Part shown: piece by piece, positions 34,085-37,850 of the stretch
Position numbering within the stretch: the stretch's first letter is position 1
Layout: each line of letters opens with the position of its first letter
Source: a virus
IMG/VR virus record: IMGVR_UViG_3300032291_001527
Coordinates: 1 to 37,850 of that record
Length of the DNA: 37,850 nt
Direction: 5' to 3' (one strand)
Notes under the pieces: generated by a model
What the model saw: only the letters and a program-made list of their open reading frames with translations
The model's database searches: none
What the model was told of the DNA's origin: nothing
Position numbers and translations under genes: made by a program

Positions 34085-35845
34085 TTATAATGTTAATTCT
34101 CTTAATTCAGGAAATTGTGAAAAGAATTCATCTTCTTGTTTTTTTCTTATTGCCAGTTGTTCTTTATTTCTTTTAGCAATAAGTTCATCTTTAAGTTCCA
34201 AATATAAACCTCTATTGTATATGGAGTAAGGTATACCAATTTCCTTAAATAACTTTTCCGCGCGTTCAAGTCTATCTAATCTATCTAATGGAGTATTCCA
34301 CTTTGTTGAAAAGTTAACACCATTAATGTATTCAATCCATTCCTTCTCTTCATCTCTCCATCGAACTAATAGAGGTTGGTGTATTAGGAATGCTGAACAT
34401 GTAAGTATTTCTGCCATACAATCGTGGTATTCCTCAACAAAGTCTAATGTCCTTTGAAAATCATCTTCACCTTCGTTTAAATATCCAACGATTAATTGCA
34501 TTGCAAATTGTAGGGGGTCTTTGTTTTCCGTATTGATTTGTCTTACATTTTCAAATATTTCCCTTACACCATCCATTTTAGTATATTTCTTCATATGTTC
34601 CAAAACAGGTTCGGAAGCAGATTCAAATCCAGTAATCATTTTTCTTAAACCCGCTTTACGATATAATCTCATAGTGTCTAAATCTCTCATTGCAGGTTGA
34701 AGTCTCATATTACCACCCCATGTGATATTCAATTCTTTTTTAATCAATTCTTCACAAAATTCTTTTAACCAACGAGGACTACCATTGATAATACTATCGT
34801 GACAAAAGAAATTAGTATTACCTTTGTTAACCCAATATTCAATTTCTTGTATTACGGTTTCTACTTTTCTATAACGAAACTCAGGTATAAAATCTGGTAC
34901 TGAACAAAAGGAACATCTATAAGGACATCCTCTGCTCATAACCAATGGTACATTATATTGGTAAGTAGATTTATAATAGTAATTATCTTCCAATGATGAA
35001 TAGTCGGGGAAAGGTAAAGAATCCATATCAATATTAGGTCTTGTCTTATTATGGATGAATACACCATTACAATTCCAAACTAATCCCTTTATGTTCATCA
35101 AAGACGATTCACTCCAATCGGACTTAAGTATTTCTACCAATGTCATCTCTCCATCACCTCTACTAAACGCATCGATGAAAGTATATTCATTTGTTTTATA
35201 AGATGAATTGGGTAATTTACCAAAGTCTAATACTTCTATACCATTACCACCCATTAGTATTTTAATGTGAGGATACTTTTGTTTTATCAATCGTGCAATA
35301 GCAAGTGTTGCGTCTACATTACCATCGATAACACTAAACCCTAAAAAAGCAGGTTTTGCTTTCTCAATGTATCTACCAACAAAACCATAAGCAATGTCGA
35401 ATATCTCTTTGTATTTATATAGTATATCGTATTCACCTTGACGAGAGTAAGTATTAAATAAATTAAAGAAATCGCTTCCCTTATCAGGAGGGTTTAAAAA
35501 GAAATAATCTATAACAGGGTCTATGATAGCAACTCTTAAATCGGAATGAAACTTATCTATATAAGACTTTAATCCTACTATGCCTGAATAATAACCTGAT
35601 TCATTGATATTAGGTACTTGCATCAATAAACAATCTTGTTCTTCTATATCTTCAAAATGAAATTTATGTTCTATTGCTATCTTAGAATGACGAACTCTCT
35701 CCGTTTGTCTCATATATTGTAGCAAATCGACTTTAACATCAAATACTTCCTTACCTGATTGGATTTGTTCACTAACCCTATTATCGGACTTAATGATTTG
35801 TTCTTGTTCGGTAGGTGTTATGAAATTGTCTAATGTGGTACTCAT
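34085..35845 (-). CDS. B12-binding-domain radical SAM enzyme (586 aa)
   Basis: The cluster motif SRGCPYRCSFC places the three cysteines at 307, 311 and 314. Before it, residues about 70-250 form a B12-binding-like Rossmann domain (AFLGFSVIDGNVDATLAIAR near 166-185; HIKILMGGNGIEV). After it is the TIM-barrel with EXXXXX-type elements and ITGFESASEPVLEHMKKYT. Such enzymes methylate or rearrange unreactive carbons. I start at the ATG at 35845: the frame also opens from a TTG at 35860, but that codon lies against the -7 box of the promoter (35850-35857), upstream of the probable transcription start. The substrate is unknown. Confidence 0.88.
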   Translation of the reverse strand: MSTTLDNFITPTEQEQIIKSDNRVSEQIQSGKEVFDVKVDLLQYMRQTERVRHSKIAIEHKFHFEDIEEQDCLLMQVPNINESGYYSGIVGLKSYIDKFHSDLRVAIIDPVIDYFFLNPPDKGSDFFNLFNTYSRQGEYDILYKYKEIFDIAYGFVGRYIEKAKPAFLGFSVIDGNVDATLAIARLIKQKYPHIKILMGGNGIEVLDFGKLPNSSYKTNEYTFIDAFSRGDGEMTLVEILKSDWSESSLMNIKGLVWNCNGVFIHNKTRPNIDMDSLPFPDYSSLEDNYYYKSTYQYNVPLVMSRGCPYRCSFCSVPDFIPEFRYRKVETVIQEIEYWVNKGNTNFFCHDSIINGSPRWLKEFCEELIKKELNITWGGNMRLQPAMRDLDTMRLYRKAGLRKMITGFESASEPVLEHMKKYTKMDGVREIFENVRQINTENKDPLQFAMQLIVGYLNEGEDDFQRTLDFVEEYHDCMAEILTCSAFLIHQPLLVRWRDEEKEWIEYINGVNFSTKWNTPLDRLDRLERAEKLFKEIGIPYSIYNRGLYLELKDELIAKRNKEQLAIRKKQEDEFFSQFPELRELTL

Positions 35846-35849
35846 GGGT

Positions 35850-35881
35850 TTAATATACAAATAATTATTGAATTTACCAAA
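35850..35881 (-). promoter_or_regulatory. Host-type promoter TTTGG-N19-TATATTAA that fixes the radical SAM start
   Basis: On the minus strand TTTGG (35881-35877) and TATATTAA (35857-35850) are 19 bases apart, followed by ACCC and the ATG at 35845. Transcription would start at or just before the ATG, giving a leaderless message. Confidence 0.75.
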
Positions 35882-35889
35882 AATAAATC

Positions 35890-35911
35890 GGCGGGGAGGG
35901 GGGCAGGGAGG
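35890..35911 (+). other. Isolated G-rich patch, possible quadruplex-forming block
   Basis: The plus strand carries runs of two to six G with only single A and short C breaks over about 22 bases (ggcggggagg then ggggcaggga). This is far outside the base composition of the rest of the AT-rich window. It lies 8 bases upstream of a promoter -33 box, between two transcripts. Confidence 0.7.
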
Positions 35912-35962
35912 ACAAGTCGTTTTTTAAGAAAATTTTTAGAATATACCTTCTATTGATAGTCA

Positions 35963-37114
35963 TTAAATTTCATCAACAAAGTCATTGGCATCGGCATTAC
36001 CATATCCAATCAATGTTGTTTTATTCGTTTCGTATACCACCCAGATTTTTCCACCTTTATAATCTTTAAGGAAATAACCATAGAATATATCTCCTTCTCT
36101 AATAAAGACTATTATTTTACCCGCGTTACCCAATGATGGGTCTAACTTATATACCGGTATGGTATTCGCTTTAAAGTCTCCTCGTTTTCTCATTTGAAGT
36201 TTTCTAACTCTATCTGGTCGTGCAACTTCTTTAGCTAAGGCAGCTGCTTTTGCTGCTGCTTCATCGGCTGCTTTCTTAGCGGCAGCTGCGGCATCGGCTA
36301 TTTGTTGTGAAGCAGATGTTTGTATACCACTAAGGGTACTATACTTATATACGATTTGAGTAGTATCTTCTGGTGGATTGGTTTCGGCTTTCTTAGTTAT
36401 ATCTACCTTACCTAACATAGTGGGTTCTTTACCTTCTAAGAATACACCCTTAATCATATTGAAATCGTTATTAAGTATCTTTAGTCTTGCATTAATGTCC
36501 TTTAAAAAGATTTCCATTTTAAGTTTATCTAATTTACCTTCTTCCTGAGTAGTGGCTACATTTAGAGGTTCTACATTATATACGGTAGTATCATCTCCTA
36601 ATTGTAGTTCCATTACTGAGAAAGTGTCCATTGGTCTTTCCATATCCTGAACGAGGGTATAGTTTATTTGGTCGATTAAGCCTTTGGGAACACCATCAAT
36701 TTTTTCGGTTTCATATATGTAATCAACGGAAGCAATGCCTGCGTTTTTATTTCTAATATCTCTCTCACTACCTAATTTTTGTAAACCATCTATTTTAACT
36801 TCTATGATAGGAATAGTTACACCTATCTTAACTCCTTTCTTCTTTACCATAACCACACCATTTTGCTTTGTATCATAGTGTGGATTGGTCGAACTTGTAA
36901 TTTCTTTTAATGTTACTTCCGAAATTAAGTAGTGCTCACCTGCTTTCACTATAATACCATTAGACTTTAAGTAAGGTTTAAGGGTAAAAGGTAAAGGTGT
37001 AGTAGTAAGGGTTAGAGGTTTAACTCCTTTATTGGGTGAGTCTCCATTTGCCGATATAACCCAACTATCACCCTGTTTAGAATACCTGTCCGGATTTTGT
37101 GATATAGTTTTCAT
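35963..37114 (-). CDS. Uncharacterised protein with Ala/Lys-rich helix (383 aa)
   Basis: I recognise no family. Residues about 1-260 are mixed strands and helices, with a repeated use of Gly, Asp and Lys. Residues about 266-300 are a helix of Ala, Lys and Glu (AADEAAAKAAALAKEVA) like the linkers of TolA-type and phage structural proteins. The C-terminal 80 residues look like a small folded domain (IIVFIREGDIFYGYFLKDY). It overlaps the previous gene by 38 bases and is followed by a gap with the G-rich patch and the radical SAM promoter. It could be virion- or peptidoglycan-associated; this is only a guess. Confidence 0.6.
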   Translation of the reverse strand: MKTISQNPDRYSKQGDSWVISANGDSPNKGVKPLTLTTTPLPFTLKPYLKSNGIIVKAGEHYLISEVTLKEITSSTNPHYDTKQNGVVMVKKKGVKIGVTIPIIEVKIDGLQKLGSERDIRNKNAGIASVDYIYETEKIDGVPKGLIDQINYTLVQDMERPMDTFSVMELQLGDDTTVYNVEPLNVATTQEEGKLDKLKMEIFLKDINARLKILNNDFNMIKGVFLEGKEPTMLGKVDITKKAETNPPEDTTQIVYKYSTLSGIQTSASQQIADAAAAAKKAADEAAAKAAALAKEVARPDRVRKLQMRKRGDFKANTIPVYKLDPSLGNAGKIIVFIREGDIFYGYFLKDYKGGKIWVVYETNKTTLIGYGNADANDFVDEI

Positions 37115-37403
37115 TCTTTGTTATTTCTATAAACGCTCTATTGTAGATAGTCGTTTCTTTTAATCTTTTATCTCCTCTTTGTTTTATCTTATATATCTCT
37201 CTTTGCAATTCTTTATATAATCCTATTTCAATTGCGTCACATATAATCGCATTCAATTCTAAGTCCCCTTCAATTGTTTTAAAGGATTCTATACCTTCTT
37301 CTTCAATTTGTTGTTTTTTGTTTTTATATCCGGTAATATGTGCTACCCCTACTGGAGTACCAAAGCATGTTGCTGCGTTTGCATATGTACTTTCTTTTAA
37401 CAT
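37077..37403 (-). CDS. Uncharacterised small protein (108 aa)
   Basis: I recognise no family. The N-terminal 25 residues are Ala/Thr/Gly-rich; the remainder is charged and mostly helical (NAIICDAIEIGLYKELQREI, about 51-70). No membrane segment, signal or metal site. It starts directly at the stop of the 64-residue gene (no gap) and its end overlaps the 383-residue gene by 38 bases, so all three form one operon. An adaptor or toxin-like role cannot be tested by eye. Confidence 0.55.
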   Translation of the reverse strand: MLKESTYANAATCFGTPVGVAHITGYKNKKQQIEEEGIESFKTIEGDLELNAIICDAIEIGLYKELQREIYKIKQRGDKRLKETTIYNRAFIEITKNENYITKSGQVF

Positions 37404-37598
37404 TTACTTAGGTTGTATTTTGTTAGGTACTAATATTTTTGTTTTCATAACATTAGGGATATTAGATAACTGACTTATTCCGAATTGGTCATTCCACATA
37501 TCATTCCCACAACGGGTTAAGTAATCTTCATCGGTTTCGTCAGGCAATCTTTCACAATGTCCTTCGTATATCTGTAATAATAATTCTTTTAATTTCAT
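37404..37598 (-). CDS. Uncharacterised small protein (64 aa)
   Basis: I recognise no family. The first 35 residues are an acidic helix pair (LKELLLQIYEGHCERLPDE, then TDEDYLTRCGNDMW), and the rest is a short basic tail. There are two cysteines but no metal pattern. It is the first gene after the terminator at 37624-37655, with a TATTTATT element 4 bases upstream of its start. Confidence 0.55.
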   Translation of the reverse strand: MKLKELLLQIYEGHCERLPDETDEDYLTRCGNDMWNDQFGISQLSNIPNVMKTKILVPNKIQPK

Positions 37599-37601
37599 AC
37601 T

Positions 37602-37609
37602 AATAAATA
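37602..37609 (-). promoter_or_regulatory. Weak late-promoter-like element TATTTATT
   Basis: On the minus strand TATTTATT lies only 3 bases before the ATG of the 64-residue gene, just downstream of a terminator. One base differs from TATTTATA and the distance is very short, so support is weak. Confidence 0.2.
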
Positions 37610-37623
37610 TCTTATTTGTAAAT

Positions 37624-37655
37624 AAAAAAACCCCCTACATTTTAAGTAGAGGGTT
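37624..37655 (-). terminator. Rho-independent terminator after the 36-residue gene
   Basis: On the minus strand AACCCTCTAC pairs with GTAGGGGGTT (nine pairs, one mismatch, 7-base loop), followed by seven T. It lies 7 bases after the stop of the 36-residue frame and isolates it from the next operon. It is the strongest terminator in the window. Confidence 0.9.
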
Positions 37656-37661
37656 CTCAGT

Positions 37662-37772
37662 TTATAATTTAATAAACCTTTTTACAAAAGTCACTGCGTA
37701 AGGTAATACTTTCCACCCTACTAATACACCTACCCAAAACGGATAGTGTAAAACGAAATCTAATACTTCCAT
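37662..37772 (-). CDS. Small membrane protein (36 aa)
   Basis: A 36-residue frame from the ATG at 37772 (MEVLDFVLHYPFWVGVLVGW, ending VKRFIKL) has a hydrophobic centre (about 12-30) and a basic end, as expected for a single-span membrane peptide. Its TAA is 7 bases before a strong terminator, and a TATTTATA element lies 47 bases upstream, so it may be a one-gene transcript. It is too short for a family call. Confidence 0.6.
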   Translation of the reverse strand: MEVLDFVLHYPFWVGVLVGWKVLPYAVTFVKRFIKL

Positions 37773-37819
37773 ATTTAATTTAGTTTGGTTAAAAAATAAG
37801 TCAACTAATTCCGATATCG

Positions 37820-37827
37820 TATAAATA
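37820..37827 (-). promoter_or_regulatory. Candidate late promoter element TATTTATA
   Basis: On the minus strand ACTTATTTATACG occurs in the gap before the 36-residue gene, 47 bases before its ATG. It is the same octamer as at 1142, 6325 and 25898. The 78 bases to the window edge show no other gene. Confidence 0.3.
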
Positions 37828-37850
37828 AGTATCACTTAGGTAAAAGAAAA

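Noticed and set aside
35846-35860. TTG start for the radical SAM gene
   Set aside because: The codon lies at the promoter -7 box, upstream of the expected transcript start; the ATG at 35845 fits.
1-37850. tRNA genes, CRISPR arrays, integrase or insertion sequences
   Set aside because: None found by eye in any gap; the longest gaps are about 120 bases.

Overview
The window looks like part of a large, strictly lytic T4-like contractile-tailed phage with an AT-rich genome (roughly 30% GC by eye). All supported genes lie on the minus strand and are packed end to end, with overlaps of a few bases. I see no integrase, tRNA, CRISPR array or insertion sequence, and no gap over about 300 bases without a gene. 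The host is probably a member of Bacteroidota. Start codons are preceded by A-rich leaders with almost no Shine-Dalgarno sequences. Five intergenic sites also share a promoter of the Bacteroidota housekeeping-sigma type: a TTTGG box, exactly 19 bases, then TATATTA. This host call is an inference from signals, not from a marker gene.

Transcription runs from high to low coordinates. At the right end (37.8-34 kb) are four small or unrecognised genes, a rho-independent terminator and a B12-binding radical SAM enzyme. From 34.1 to 22.3 kb lies an accessory island of enzymes typical of surface-glycan building: a sulfotransferase, two 2-oxoglutarate/iron oxygenases, five probable glycosyltransferases (three GT-A types and a pair of paralogues of another type), a shortened DegT-type aminotransferase, a methyltransferase-like protein, two adjacent SGNH hydrolases, and a protein that joins an ATP-grasp-like half to a Hint (intein-like) half.

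From 22.2 to 15.8 kb is a control and host-interaction block: HD hydrolase, Hsp20 chaperone, a membrane coiled-coil protein, an HxGH nucleotidyltransferase, a DUF2061 membrane protein, peptide deformylase, a gp55-like late sigma factor and an O-carbamoyltransferase. From 15.8 kb to the left edge is the baseplate and tail module: gp5-like spike, gp25, gp6, a DNRLRE-type protein, a coiled-coil protein, a 1714-residue protein with a Tail_P2_I-like segment, and further structural proteins, the last cut by the window edge.

The likely logic is as follows. Host-type promoters switch on the enzyme and takeover genes. The gp55-like sigma factor then serves late promoters; I propose a TATTTATA element before several structural genes. 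The island and the carbamoyltransferase may decorate the virion or the host surface with a sulfated, carbamoylated or hydroxylated glycan. That last step is inference.
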